A stretch of DNA of 64,000 nt, taken from positions 160,824-224,823 of the forward strand of contig JAEUBA010000053.1 in assembly GCA_018257865.1 (NCBI GenBank). Reading direction: 5' to 3'. The position numbers were made by a program, and so were the translations under genes. Each line of letters opens with the position of its first letter. The stretch's first letter is position 1. Below the pieces are notes generated by a model. The model saw only the letters and a list, made by a program, of their open reading frames with translations, had not been told where the DNA came from and made no database searches. This DNA comes from Stereocaulon alpinum. Its lineage: Eukaryota; Ascomycota; Lecanoromycetes; Lecanorales; Stereocaulaceae. Positions 24,552 to 37,254 of the stretch are shown one piece after another.

Positions 24552-26508
24552 TCACGTTGCTGTAGGCTGAGGCGCCCCATTCGTGATGGACCCATACGGC
24601 ACAGCTGGGTACTTGCCGTTGCAGGCATAGTCGTAATTCGCGGTGGCAAGCGATTGCTGTTGAATAGTGATGAAGGTCTGTAACTCGCACCACCCATCAG
24701 TTCTGTTACCGCAGGCTGGGAAGCTTGCACCGAGCGGAAGAGTGCGTTGGTTGATGATGAAATGTACGTAGGAAGTTGGCGGCCCAGATGTGTAAGCAGT
24801 GGGGCCCACTTCAGTGCGGTTCGCCGCTACGGGTTGTGGTGCTTTGATAATCTCGATATCGAGACGGGCAGCAAAACTCTGCAAGTGAGAGACAATGAGC
24901 GATCGATTTGGATTGATCGCTGTTGGGGAAAGCAGGGGAGCGAATTGGGTCAGACCGAATGCGGTCAAGATGGCAGCAATATTCGTGTCATGACTGAAGT
25001 CAAAGTAGAGAGTCTGATTTAGCGGGAAGGTCACTGTACTATTATCGAGTGTGATATTGTCCTGCGCGGTGGCACTGGTTATAGTGTGGTTGGTCAACCT
25101 GGCCAGGACTTCTTCGACGTATCCAATTCCAACCGCGCGACCTGTTGGTGATTGGAAGTAATAGCCCCCAGCGAAATTAATGTCGATAGAGTATTCGAAT
25201 CCCTGCCACTCCTCGTAGGTGAATAGATCACAGAAAGCTGAATAGCCGAAGGCTACAGTTTCATAGGGGCAAAGTGTTTGCACACTACGGGACTCACATT
25301 AGCAAGACGCCAGATAACACCTATTTGGAGAGACGTACTTGTAGACTTTCGCAATAGTCCAGTCGAAGCTCGGAGACAGTGCGTTGAATCGAGCTGTTGC
25401 GTTCTTCAAGTAAATGTTCTCCCAGACCACGGAAGCGTTGACGCCCCCTTGGGAAACTGCCAGATTGGAGTTGTTGCAGTTGAAATAGCCAGCCAAGCTG
25501 TTATTGAATCCAGGCTGTTCAATGATGAGCTCCAAAGTAGCGTTGTCTGTCCACCTGAGACCGAAAAATCCAGCCATGAAGTATTCCGCGCTCTTCAACA
25601 TGCGGTCTTGGGTGGTAGTCCTTGCAATAATTTTGGTGCTCGTATCATAGAGATGACCATAGTCGTAGTAATGTAAGACACCAGAATCAAACATCTCTTG
25701 TCGCCCAACCGGCACCAGAATCTCCCTTCCAAGCCCGTATGAGTAGCTGTTCAAGAAGGAGAGGGCGCCAGTAAAGTTGGCTGTTCCATTGGCAGCAATC
25801 GCACTCAAAGTTGTTCCAATCTCTTGTGCTGCCGCCCCAGTGGTTGGATAACGGCTACCGTGGCGGTGAAGCATATGGACCTGGCTAATGTTGGCACCAG
25901 CTGGTAGAGGATATTCGTTGACACCAAAACCGGTCGGATTTGGGAAGTAGGGGCTCAATTGGCCCATAAGCTGGAAAATGCTTGCATTGTTTGTATTTCC
26001 AACAATCGGTAAAGCTGTCTCGAGGGGCGTATTGGGAACAAAGGATCTGGATGCACCGAAAGGGGCTGGATTGGTCTCGGCAAGGAACGGTACTCTACCA
26101 GTGGCAGTTGGACCTTGGATCTCGATTAGTGCTGGACTCTAGATCCGTTTGAGTGTATAGAAGCTTACCCGCAAAGATCTCAGGGGTAGTCTGAAAGTAC
26201 TGCGGGACTGTGGTAGTGCTGCTGCTGCTCGCGGTAGTTGTCGCTCGCTTCTCAAACCAGGCAGCGCGGACCAGGCTGAGCGTAGTCACTAACAGGAGCA
26301 CTGAGGAGACCATTGTGAAAATGACGATCTGAATCGTCGAGTGGCGGCGAGATGTGCTCTGGTCCGGTAGTGGCTCAGCCTTGCAATCCTCTGTCCATGG
26401 AGAGAGTGATTGAGTCAAGTCCTCGAGAGCGACTCCCTCGGGACTGTCGAGCTTCTTGTATGTGTAAGCCGTGTTTGCCATTGTGAGCTCTTGTTTCCTT
26501 TTCGTCAT
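24552..26508 (-). CDS. histidine acid phosphatase / phytase-like, N-terminally membrane-anchored
   Basis: Predicted 615 aa; exons 26508-26169, 26113-25339, 25284-24552 (introns 55 and 54 nt). Hydrolyses phosphomonoesters such as phytate through a phospho-histidine intermediate. The signature RHGSRYP is at 197-203 and the proton-donor HD pair (FSHDTN) at 470-471. Several cysteines and many N-x-S/T sites suit an extracellular glycoprotein. Unusually, residues 1-58 are a hydrophilic cytosolic-type tail followed by one hydrophobic segment (about 59-81, IVIFTMVSSVLLLVTTLSLV), so this looks like a type II membrane protein and not a classically secreted phytase with a cleaved signal peptide. A second in-frame ATG at codon 10 is possible. 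The Ser/Thr stretch after the membrane segment resembles a glycosylated stalk. Confidence 0.88.
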
Positions 26509-28059
26509 ACATAATAGCCCACGTGTTGCTGCAATTCGCCATCATTGAGCGATCTCATGCGGTCGTGCAAGGTACGCCTGCCTGGGTTGCTGTTGGTGCC
26601 TGCATCTGGCCATGGTGATGACGCGAGTAAGCCGTCCGGGGCGGGGTTCGGAGATAGAATGTTGGGGGTGGGAACCCAATCAGAGTACCGATGTGGAAGG
26701 TGTGTACCTCTAGAGCTGCGAGTCTCAGAGTAGTGCAAGTCTGCACCGTTAGACAAGTATTGCGAAGTTTTTGAGTCTGAACTTGATGATAAGTAAGGTA
26801 TTAATTATTCATTGAAGACAAAGGTTTGGGTGTGTAAAGTTCTTGGTAGACGCAGCTCTGGGCCATTGACCGCCGGGACTGTTTCAGGAACCCGCAAGCT
26901 TGTAATTTCTACTGGGTCAAGTGTCCGCGCAATTGTAATGCTTCTTTTACCATTGGCGCGCCGAACATGTGTGTTATTGCAAGGCCCATGACTCTCAATT
27001 CAGTGCAATCCGCTCATTGTGAGTCCTAGTTGGAGGAGATTTCGCGACACAGAAGGATTCACCCCCCCTCAACTTGTCCAGCCGCCCTGGATAGCACCGC
27101 TTGAGTCGGTTCTGGGTGCTCGGGCTCGCAGACTCTCTAAGGCGCCCTGATAACTTGATAGGTTTGACAATTGAGGGGATGGATCCTTCTTTGGAGGGTA
27201 AGGCACCCTTCAGACGTTGCATCGGGATGCGTCACTTGCAGACGTGTGTACCTTACAGCCGTATGAAACATACGGGATGGTCTGGCTGGAAATCTGCCTA
27301 GCTTCGAACTTGCTGACCTCGTATATCCTGCATGATCTGATGCCGCGTGAACGATCATCGGCAACAGTACCTATCCCTCCCAGTAAACTTGGCATCGTGC
27401 CGAGTACCGATATGGTATGGAGGAGGGAGCGTGCATGCGGCGTATGGATTTCAACGCCTTGCTAGCAGGGCGTTCCCACAGGTAAGCCTTACGAATCTTT
27501 CTTCGCGGTTCAGGTTCAATTGGGTCTACTTGAATTCATCCTTTTGCCGATAACCTTTAGACTACCAAGGTTAGGTCATGCAAGGTGTCACTGTAGTCTA
27601 CAGAGATGTAACTCCGATTTTCTCATATATCACGTTCATTCATAGCTAGCACGGGGAGCTGTTTCAGACGGTGGACCAAAGGCTCCGTCTGCTGGCATTC
27701 AGGTCTACTTCAACAGAAATGTGCCCAATGTACGGACTATGGCTCGGCGTTACGACTCAAATGTGGCTCACACCAAGGCTTTCTCGGAGAACGGAAAAGC
27801 AGTCGGGAAGGGAGCGCTTTAATGCACTCATTGGGTGGTGGGCGTGATATGGATCCATTGGAAACCTTCTAGCCTTTCCGTTGTCAGGCTTCGTATCACG
27901 AGAGGATTGGGAATCCCATAATTTTGGCACATCTTCTGTGCGAATTATGTCTCTCAAGAAGCATGGGGTAAACCAGGATGAAGTACCAATAGTGGTACCT
28001 TCAAGGCTCGCTTTGCCCATTTTCCGTTTCAACTCCTTCACAGCCGACTATGAAGCTCA
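26509..28059. other. intergenic region between phytase and first P450
   Basis: No frame here shows coding motifs. It should hold the phytase promoter on its left and the 3' flank of the first P450 on its right. Confidence 0.5.
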
Positions 28060-29782
28060 CTATTCAGCTCGATCTTCAGCTACCACTGCAAACACCATTC
28101 CTGAATCCTTCAGATCAAATGCCCATTGCCCCTCTTCGAACCCTTCCCTTACGGAAATCTCAACTTCGACGTCTGTATCCGGCTCCATGACTACTGCAGC
28201 AACATTTGTGTTCTGCGTGGTCGGTAGAGACCATTCGCCAGTAGTGGGCTTCATATCATACCGCATGATGAACATCGTCACCACCGCAAGGATTTCATTG
28301 GTTGCGAAATGTCGACCGGGACATAGAGTTGTGCCGCCCCCAAAGGCTCTGAAAGCTGTTGCATTAGGTCGTCTCCCATTCTGTGTCTTCTGGGGTTCAT
28401 CTTTCATGAAGCGCCGCGGATTGAATTCGTCTACATCGGAACCCCAGATGGAATTGTCTTTGTGAATGACGCGGCTAGGCATCTGGATCATACAGTCTTT
28501 CTTGAGAAGCCATTTACCGTCCAAGACGGTATCTTCCATTACCTGACGGATTGAAGTGCCCATAGATCGATAACGAAGAACTTCTTGAAATGTGGAAGTG
28601 AGTAAAGGACAATTTGTTTTGAGGCTGGTGATATCGAGGCTCCGGATCGTTTCGCCATCGCTGGTTCGCTCGGCCAACATCTTATCAATTTCTTCCCGGA
28701 GCTCACCAACTAAGCCGGGATGGTAGTATACGAGGAGCAACATCCAGAACACCGCGGGTGCGGTGTTGACAAGAATTGCAATTGCCCCTCCAACTTCGAA
28801 ACGCGCAATGTCTTCCACTGAAATTCCGTTATTTGCGCTTGTCTCATATCGTGTCTTCATCAAGACCGAAGCCTGTTGGTGGCCGTTGGCCTGGAAATAC
28901 TGTTCAAACGCTTTGACAACTTTGGCACGGCCCGCTAGTCCATTATGTGCAGTGAGAGACGGGAGGATTCCGACGAGGAGAGCCATGAGTCTGCTTTCAA
29001 ATTGCCTGATGTGGGATTAGCATTGCGACCATTTTGAGAACTGATGTTTGAACAGCCTACCAAAAGGCGTCTACCACGGCCGAATCTTTGAAAGGATTCA
29101 GTGGGCCATAAACTGAATTGGTCGTTGCCACTGTCACACTTTGTCGAAGCCAGTCTGCGAGTTGGATCTTTGTACGCGAGCCACGGGAGGGTTTCAGACT
29201 GTCAAGAGACGCTGCGATGTTTTGGATCATGACCCTATTCATGTCATCAAGACCTGGACCAGCCGAGAGTGCAGCTCGCATGCCGGCGTAGGCTTCCATG
29301 GACAACCCCCAGTCTCCCTCGTCGCCGTTGACGTTACTCATTAGGATCTTGTGTGCGTCTTTGCTGGAGCCACAGACTTGTAACGCGAACTTAGCTTCGA
29401 TGGGAGGGAAAGCAAGAACTTTCGGTTGCTTTTGAATCGCCTGTATAAGATCCGGTGTCGTGACGATGTACATTTTCTGACCCGGCATTGTCATCGTAAA
29501 GATGGGCAATGAGCTCTGACGACTACGTAGAAAGTAAGCAATCATCCAACGCGTCAAAGCTATAGAGCCGGGTAGAGACGTGAATGACCTGAGCTGGACA
29601 TAGTAATTGAACTTGCTTCGCATGAGGCCCACGACATGTCCAATGTATGGGATGGACCCTGGCACTGAAGGTGGCTCTCTTGGATCCTGCATGGTCTCCA
29701 GCACACGAGTGAGGAGAATGTAGACGACTACGCTAATCGCCGAAAACGCCAGCAAAGTGGTCTGCAATGGTCCAACAGCCAT
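28060..29782 (-). CDS. cytochrome P450 (CYP7/CYP8-like fungal clade)
   Basis: Predicted 533 aa; exons 29782-29589, 29522-29061, 29005-28060. A membrane anchor at residues about 8-28 is followed by the proline hinge (PPSVPGSIPYIGH). The haem loop FGGGTTLCPGRHFA carries the cysteine ligand, and ExxR is EVLR. The I-helix reads VGGAIAILVNTAPAVFW: the usual A/G-G-x-D/E-T-T/S is replaced by NTAPA, which is characteristic of CYP7/CYP8-type and related fungal P450s annotated as sterol hydroxylases or isomerase-like enzymes. The substrate cannot be told. The first intron (29523-29588) is 66 nt, in frame and free of stops, so an intron-retaining read would still translate; the spliced form (YYVQLSRQSSLPIFTM) fits the family better. 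The second P450 lies upstream on the same strand, 712 bp away. Confidence 0.9.
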
Positions 29783-30494
29783 AGGTTTGTACGACTAAGA
29801 GGCAAAATGAGAAATAGAGGGATCAGGTATGGCTGCTCGATCCTTTCCGGCTGAGCTAGTACGTAGAGTGGAGTGATGTGGACTTCCGGGGCCGATTGAA
29901 GGTAGTACTCTGTTTCAGATAAGGCTCGTATTCCGTGGTCTCGGTAGGGGGGCCTAAGGCCCTAAGGTACCTGAGTAGTCGATCCTAGATACTTGACTTA
30001 GCGTCGTTCAGACCCCATTAGCGTAGGAACTGAGCAAGTTTCAAGTCCATCTACCTACGTCAATAACAAGCGATGATGTTGGTGTAGTACTTATTCGGTA
30101 AATGAGCGACTATTGATCAACGATGCAACAACGGCTCAGCTGGTAAGCTGCAGCTTCGCCTAACACGGGCCCAATTCTTTATCTTCGGTTCGGTAATTGA
30201 CCCACTGCACGTGCCACTGAGTCAGCTCATGCATGCTGACTAAGCCTGCATACGCCCTTTCACATGCGGCTACCATGAGTCTCCCACATCAATGCATGCT
30301 TTAGCTGCACATTCTGAGCTTATGTTACCGAAGCAAATACTCTAGAAGGGTTGTGTGCCAAGTACAAACTTCGCTGGATCGAGCCCCGCCAAGGGAAAGC
30401 ACCGTTAATCTATATGAGAATACAATGGAGACCTAACAAGTACAAGCTATCACATGCACTATCGGCCTTCAAGACTCGAGAGCTTCGAACTGTG
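29783..30494. promoter_or_regulatory. promoter region of first P450, 3' flank of second
   Basis: A 712-bp spacer between tandem same-strand P450 genes. No specific element could be assigned with confidence. Confidence 0.4.
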
Positions 30495-32287
30495 TCATAT
30501 GTCCGCTCGAGTCAGATGGACATTAAAGTCACTTTGAAAGAAGATACCGTAGCAGACACTGGACCAAGGTTTGTAAGGATTGGCAATGGTGATATCGAAA
30601 TGCCGAAGCAACTAGACCACCCAGCTTAGCAGCTGACACGAGAGTCAAGTCAGAATTCCGCAAACCAACCTCGAATATTATCTTGTTCAATTCCATCATG
30701 GCCATTGGCATCCCAAGACACTTAGTGGAACCATGGCCGAAGACCAACTCGAGCGTTTGGTGCATTACTTTCAATCGGTCTTTGTCCGTTGCCAACCACC
30801 TCTCGGGTCGAAATACCTCTGGATCGTCCCCATAGACCCCGTCAAGCTGCGTGCCCCACGCGTTAAGGCCGATGAACGTACCTCCTGGGACACGGTAACC
30901 TTCGATGACGTCTCCCTCCGGGGGAACCATACGCTCACGGAGCTGACTCAGTGGTGGAAACCTCCGAAGACCTTCAAGGACACAAGCTTGCAGATAATGA
31001 AGCTGTTTCGCTTCGGAATCTCGAATTGGACATGTTACATGCTTTACCCTAACAGCAGTCTGTATTTCACACTTCAGGGTCTGGTATACTCTAGGGTTCG
31101 AGATTATTGCCAGCAAAGTGCTCTGAACAGCCGTAGACGTAGTATCGGAGCCTGCGACCCTATTCTTGTTTAGATACGGTTACGGAAAGACACAGCCCGG
31201 CCTGACTCACAACGCAATAACTAATTCAGCGTCAACCTGTTGCTGGGGCACACCCTTCTCCAGAAAAGAGCTTATCATGTCGCTTTTGCCACTGATTCCG
31301 GTAGCGTCTCGTCCTTTGACGGCAGACTGGACAAGCTATGATTGTGTTATCTCAGCGCCTCTTGACCATGATAGAACGAACCTACACCCATGATACGACC
31401 GACACCAGAGCTGTCCGTGGCCTTTGGCACTAGAAGGGATCCAAGCCAAGGCAATTTCGTCAGGTAAAACATTAGGCTGTTTAGCTCCAGGATTACAGAA
31501 AAATGCTGGCAAACTGAGTTCCCCCGCTGTACCGTTGCCAAGAATTCATATTTGTCACTGTCGCTGGCAACACAGCCAAGAGCCGTACCAAGGCAGATCT
31601 TAGTGATAATATCCACTGTCAGGAACTGGATCCTCTTGCCAATGTCGAACGATCGAAATGTCTTTGGATCTGATACCCAAGACGTATCGACTCGATGAAG
31701 CCAATCGAGGAGTTGCTCGTCTATTACCGCCTCCATGGCAGTTATGGTCTTGCTGTTATACTAAGACACTGCCGTTAGCATCTTGAGAAATGCTTATCGG
31801 CAAGCCCTTACACTAGCTGACAGCTTATATCTAAGGCGATTGTGGCTCTTCTCGTCTCTCTCTGAAACAATATTGGGGGTGTGAGGATCAATTCTGATCG
31901 AATCAAACCATGGACCCCGAGTGTATCCCGACCGCGCCGCCAGTATTTTCCTCGTAAGAATTGGGTCGCTGGTGATCAGGTGCTTTGGCCCTATCCTTGC
32001 AAGAGTCCCTGCTCAAGTCAGTGATTTGAACGTGAATTTGTCGGCCACCTACCGTAGCGTTTGTTGACGTTGACAAATATGCTGGCAGATTCCCCTGAGG
32101 CAAGCGTCTTCACCAGCCAGAGCCTGGTCCAGGAGGCCCATTTCGGTCCCGGAATTGGGGACAAGGATGCACGCTGTAGGTATAAGAATTTAAACCAGAA
32201 GCAAAGCTTACAAAGAAGACTCAGGATGAAAAGTGGGAGATAGAACATTATGGCAAGGTGAGGAATTCCAAGGTATGGAAGCGCCAT
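30495..32287 (-). CDS. cytochrome P450 monooxygenase (pisatin-demethylase-like fungal class)
   Basis: Predicted 512 aa from six exons: 32287-32053, 32008-31812, 31760-31386, 31335-31211, 31159-30670, 30611-30495; introns 44-58 nt, all in consistent phase. Membrane anchor at about residues 12-35, then LSPIPGPKWASWTRLWL. I-helix VAGSDTTST is canonical, ExxR is EGLR, and the PERW motif reads FRPERWL. The haem loop is FGHGSTKCLGMPMA. The C-terminus (LLRHFDITIANPYKPW ... GIFFQSDFNV) emerges only after the last intron is removed and matches the fungal benzoate/pisatin demethylase style of P450s. At first sight the locus looks fragmented into four frames, but splicing restores a complete enzyme. Substrate unknown; a role in secondary metabolism or detoxification is an inference from family. 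Confidence 0.88.
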
Positions 32288-33823
32288 GGTGTATTAACGC
32301 AGGTGTATCTCGCAAAGTGAAGCGTCAAGGAACAGGTTGCAGAGGACTCAATTTTGAGCTAACAATACCTCTGTCGCTAATGATCACATGCATCTTAACC
32401 CAGCTGAGCCGTCAAGGTAGGTGTACAATTAGATAGTAAAACTGAAAAGCATTCGGTGTGCCTTCCCCCTGCGCCTCTAGCCACAAATCATAAAAGTAGT
32501 AGGCTTGGAGAGTTCTGTCAGGTATCATTGTGCCCACATCGGTGTGGGCTCTCTTTCTGTGATTGGCGGAGAATCCCAATCACTGTGTGTGAGTGATGAG
32601 CACTCGCACCCATAAGCCACGTAGGTGGCTTTTTTCCTGACCGCCAATGTAGTCGTGGACACGGCAAGAACAGTCGGCTCCCCCAGATAGAAAGGTAAAG
32701 TGCCAGAAAGCGGCGTAGCTCTATTCCCGTAGAAAAAAAGCTGACGGACATTATTGGTTGAGCTAACGTTGTTAGCATAGAATTAGCAGTAGCGATCGTT
32801 AGTAGCGCCTTGGCAACTTGACCACCATATTTAGCAGGAAGTCCTCCAAAAAGTAGACACTCATTCATAGCAATGAATATCAGCTAAATCAACCACTTGC
32901 TTGTTAGCTATTCTCAATGTATGAATTGTCCGCGGCCCTGCAAGATGTATCACGTAGGACGCGAAATATTACACTTTCACTACCACTAAATATAGCTCTG
33001 CTCGAATTGAATCACTCTCTACTTCCCGTAAAGTAGATCAATGACATTGTCACGCAGCTGCCATCCACTCTCAACGGATCGACAGTCAGCTGGGGAACGC
33101 CCGACCGTGACTTGACTCCCATGGGCATTGGCATTGGCACGACTCTGCCCCAATGGAGCTTTAAAGCCACCCACCCTGAAAGCTGTGAGCATGCTAGCGC
33201 ATGAATTTCGGAGTATGAAACAAGATAAGGAAGCTTTTGTACGATCGCTAATGCATGCAACATAGCTATCTCTTGTTGTGCATGGCCGATCGATCGTAGG
33301 CATCAGCCCCAATGCTGCCAGCGACCAATGAATGCTGCTCGCAGACGAAGGACGCCAAGGTGCAGGACGCTTACGGGAAGATCGCTTCCTAAAATATCGC
33401 CTGTGCGCCTACGATTGCAACCTCGAACACACAAGCGTGCAGGCGGGCGGGGCCGTCACATCGTCCTCGGGAATCTTCCCGAGTAATCCTAGCTCGAGTG
33501 TGATATATCGGTATTGCTTTTCGGGACCACATGGCAATTGCAGAACCTGATTGGCCCAAAAGATGTGGTTGGCGCCGAGAGGACTGCTACACCACCATTG
33601 ACACTTCACCGCATGCGAATAATATTCACGCATCTGTGCGGCAAGACTGTTGGTCATTGCATCACTCTTGCATTAGGAGATTTTGACGTCTCAGTTGAAA
33701 GCAAGAATCCCCATGACATTAATATTTAACTTTGTGATCTTTTAGTCGATTGGTAACAATTAAATTCCGAGCAGTTCCCTGTCCTTATGCCCAATTGTTA
33801 GATCTGTTTCATACCATACAACA
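32288..33823. promoter_or_regulatory. divergent intergenic region, P450 and rhodopsin-family gene
   Basis: 1.5 kb between two divergently transcribed genes, so it must contain both promoters. Short frames inside it have no family features. The stretch just upstream of 33,824 is A/T-rich. Confidence 0.45.
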
Positions 33824-35367
33824 ATGGCTTCATCGAGTCCCTCGGATTTTCTGGATCAGCCTATCTCTCCTTTGCCACCTGGACAGCATTCGGATTTCGC
33901 TCACCCTCCTTCGATAGCATCAAAGCTCTACATTACGGCTGGTATCTGTCTGTCTTTAATCCTTATCTTCGCTACATTGCGTTTCTATGCCAAAATTATC
34001 CTCAAGAAAAAGAGAACCTGGGATGATTGTAAGTTCCACGGTCGTAGCAATATTTGCCAGGAACACTGTTCATGCTGATGCTATGAGTACAGTAACATGT
34101 ACCCTTGGCCTAGTAGGACTGCTCCAAACTGTGATTTTAGACAAGCTGACACGACGATTTAGCTCGCGGCTATCAGTTATATCAGTCTTTCTGTCGCAGG
34201 TAAGTCTTATCGTAGCTCCTACTTCAGAGCTTGAGCTAAATTCCATAAGCCGTCAGTGGAAGCGCGTACGGGCTGCACCAGTGGGACATAACCATCCGGG
34301 CCTTCACGAAAGAACAATTATTGGTATATTGTCGCTACATCTAATAAGACTTTCTCCTGGACTAATTACTGATAATGAACCATCAGCTGTCACTTATCAT
34401 TGTTTCCATCTACGGACCTTGTCTTTGGTTTATCAAAATCTCGCTTTTCGTTCTCTACCTCGAGATCTTCGGCTTGCTCCGATGGCTCAGATATTTGGCT
34501 TTTGGTGGCATGATAGTGACTGGACTTTTCTACTTCGCTTCTATGTTTGCTTTTGCTATCCTGTGTTCACCTAAGCATGGACACAGTCAAATCGCATACA
34601 TAACAGCACTAGCATCGCCGCAGTGCTCGAAGGCACAACCTCTGTCGACAGTAATCGGAGCTGTGAGTGTGGTGAGCGACTTGTATCTGATTGTACTTCC
34701 TCTTCCAGCGGTCTGGTCTCTACAACTGTCCTTTCGAAGGAAGCTTGGCGTGTCAGCAATGTTCCTGACCGGCTTCATGTAATATCCACTCTTTCATATG
34801 TTTCGGCAAAGAGCTAAAAAGGTGCAGTGCCTGCATTTCAAGTATCATTGGCTTGTATTACCGAGTTGCACTGAATCACACCACGGACAGGACGTGGGCA
34901 ACCATTCCTACATGGCTCACTAGGTAAGTACCGAACTGTTGCCTACGATAGTCGCTTACTAGCCTAGTATCGTCGAGGCGACTGCAGGTATAATCGTATG
35001 CTGTATGCCCACCACAGCCGCCACCATTGGTCATATGAAGGGGCCTATCTCTGCTCTCCTTGCAACGTCACTCAAAGGTCTCAGAAGCTTGACGAGGACC
35101 ACTACCTCCACTAGCCACCACGAGAAATTGGGTAGTACCTCCAACCTCCGTCCTGCCTACAACGATTCCAACCCTCAACGAGACGGTCGCGAAGAATTTG
35201 AGCTGCAAAAGCCATGGTCAGGCCCACAGCTAGCTTGGAGTAATTGTGAGGCGGAGCCGGAGAGTGTTGCTGTTTTCCCCCCGGAGGATACTCGGATCCG
35301 CAAATCCACCAAGGTCGAGGTGGCGCGAGGGTCTGAAGAACATCAGCTCAGGGAGATAAGGCTGTAG
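33824..35367 (+). CDS. fungal rhodopsin-family (SAT4/PTH11-type) integral membrane protein
   Basis: Predicted 409 aa; exons 33824-34028, 34093-34112, 34163-34199, 34250-34323, 34387-34778, 34822-34923, 34968-35367. Seven hydrophobic segments span about residues 35-285. Conserved blocks in order: LRFYAKIILKKKRTWDD, TCTLGL, YGLHQWDI, WFIKISLFVLYLEIF, VVSDLYLIVLPLPAVWSLQL, IIGLYYR, AGIIVCCMP. The cytosolic tail is hydrophilic and Ser/Thr-rich. No CFEM domain precedes the membrane part, so it is the plain class. Some related proteins act as GPCR-like sensors in plant-pathogenic fungi; most are uncharacterised. Exons 2 (20 nt) and 3 (37 nt) were forced by phase and by conservation of TCTLGL ... 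YGLHQWDI. Intron 2 has a good CTGAC branch site. Confidence 0.82.
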
Positions 35368-37073
35368 AAACAAGCCCTGGAGATATGTTGTTGCTTTATC
35401 TCATGTCGTTAATGTAGATTAAGCAAAGTGTTGCCAGCGGAAATTACGGACAGCTTTGAATGTTTATTGGACTGCGGCTCCCTCATTAAAATATACAATG
35501 CAACCTTCTGTAATCACGGTCAAGCATATAAGCGCGTCCCAAACATAAATGTAAAAATATTGATCCATCTTCGCTAGCACTATTACAAAGTTCACACAGT
35601 ACTTGTCATATCACAACATAGAGACAATGAGCCCACCCTCGGAAGCGACCGAAGCGGCCTCACCCCTCTTTTGGCGAATCTTCATGCCTCATTACGTGGA
35701 GAGGGATGGTCGCAGCATATACTATGCTCTAGCATATCGGCCACACTTTTGATTCATGCTCGATGGAAGGCAATGGGAATAAGATGGTAAAACTATTAGC
35801 GTATCAGCGACCGGCGAGCAGGTATACGAACTTGATAGCACTCCGCAACAACAAGATTAAGACCTCCTCGATGATACTGCTGCCTCATCTTTACTTGTCG
35901 TAATACCCAGTGTAGTTGAGCGTTCAAGCTACCTAGCTTGCTGGCATCTTAGAGGTTGTCGCGACAACATGATGGCATGTATTCGGAAGTGACAAATGAG
36001 ACTAAGCAGATAGTAAATGTTCCTTAGACAGAAAAGGTACATTACCTTACAATTTGAAGCTCAATAGCCGTGTTACATCTAGCTTTTCCTAATCAACAAA
36101 GCTTGGGAATGAGGCTGTCAATATCCTGGCTGTTGATCAGCTTTCGTCGTTTTTCGTTGGAACAGATATTAGGATAGGATCTTTACATTCATGGAGATAG
36201 CGTTTCTAAGTCCCTTCAACTACATGCAGTATGCCAACCTTTCCCAGTCCCAAAATCTCGCAGAGAAAGCGCAACCTCTGTTCGCGATTGTCTCTGATAT
36301 AAGTTAAATGTGCCACGGACAAGTCCACGGCATGATCCAAAGGCGGTTCTACCAGCATTTTTGATTGCGCATGAATGAGCGAGCCCTGCAGCTTATCATA
36401 TACTGCAATATACGACATTGCTTCGCTTCCCATGGTAGACTTATCTAACGTTACATCAAGCCGTGAAAAGCAAAAACACAAACCTACCAAGCATCACATT
36501 ATTCTGAACGCTCACCTCAACCTACATCATCCTATTCCATGGTCCCACCGTCCACATCTTATCATCCACCCTATCAACAACACTGTCGCTCAATATCGTC
36601 GTGAAAATGGCATGCGTCTATGCCTGTGCCCGGCCCCTCTCCCCTCCTAGGGGCCTCGGCGCCTCTGACTTTTTTCTAGCTTGCAATACTGTTACGCAAG
36701 GCCACAGGTTCATGCACGAGCTGAGATTTCTTTTCGCTCAATATTAGATTTGCTGCCCCTGCATCATCGCTCATTACGACTGCATAGTTCCTCTAGACTT
36801 TGAGTTGCGCTTCGTGGAGCCGTAATACGGTCATAAATCGTTAGCGATGCGGCGATGACGCTCGGAATGGCTTGGGTGGGTAAAAAGGGAACTCGAGTTG
36901 TGGGAGGTTTAGCCAAAGTGAAGGTGATTGTAAATTTTCAGTGTTTTGTGCGCAGAAGGGGCAGCCATACAGACTACGTCCTCCGAGCGCTGCTAATGCT
37001 AACACCATGCGCGCTGGAAATGTTAGTGTGGGAAAATTGTTCCTTTGTAGGCCTTTAAAACTCCGTTTTAGCC
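35368..37073. other. intergenic flank between rhodopsin-family gene and Copia element
   Basis: No gene can be supported. A minus-strand frame at 36206-36490 has an amino-acid mix that could be coding (MGSEAMSYIAVYDKLQGSL) but has no recognised family and no exon partner. Confidence 0.4.
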
Positions 37074-37078
37074 CTGAT
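37074..37078. repeat. target-site duplication CTGAT (left)
   Basis: The pentamer CTGAT directly abuts the left LTR and is repeated exactly at 44063-44067 just outside the right LTR. Confidence 0.93.
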
Positions 37079-37254
37079 TGTCAAAAAATATAGGGTAGAA
37101 CGCTTGCTTGTTAGGTGTCTAAGTGCTACACGCGCGATCTATGTACAGTGGTGCTGACTCAGCATGCCAAGATGCCAAGACTTTAGTTATTATGCTAAGA
37201 CTTAGTTAGTATACTAAGGCTTAGTCATCCTTAGCACGCAGGCTACTTTCAACA
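37079..37254 (-). repeat. 3' LTR of Copia element
   Basis: 176 bp, the same length as the other LTR. The two copies differ at about ten positions, all transitions (C/T or G/A). This copy carries nine of the ten mutated states: eight read T or A where the right LTR keeps C or G in a CpA/TpG context. Confidence 0.93.

Noticed and set aside
30495..32287. First impression of a broken P450 pseudogene
   Set aside because: Five short introns with consistent phase restore a complete 512-aa enzyme with all motifs, so it is scored as intact.
36206..36490. 94-codon minus-strand frame near the Copia element
   Set aside because: Amino-acid mix is not absurd, but there is no homology signal, no start context and no splice partner, so it is not listed as a gene.
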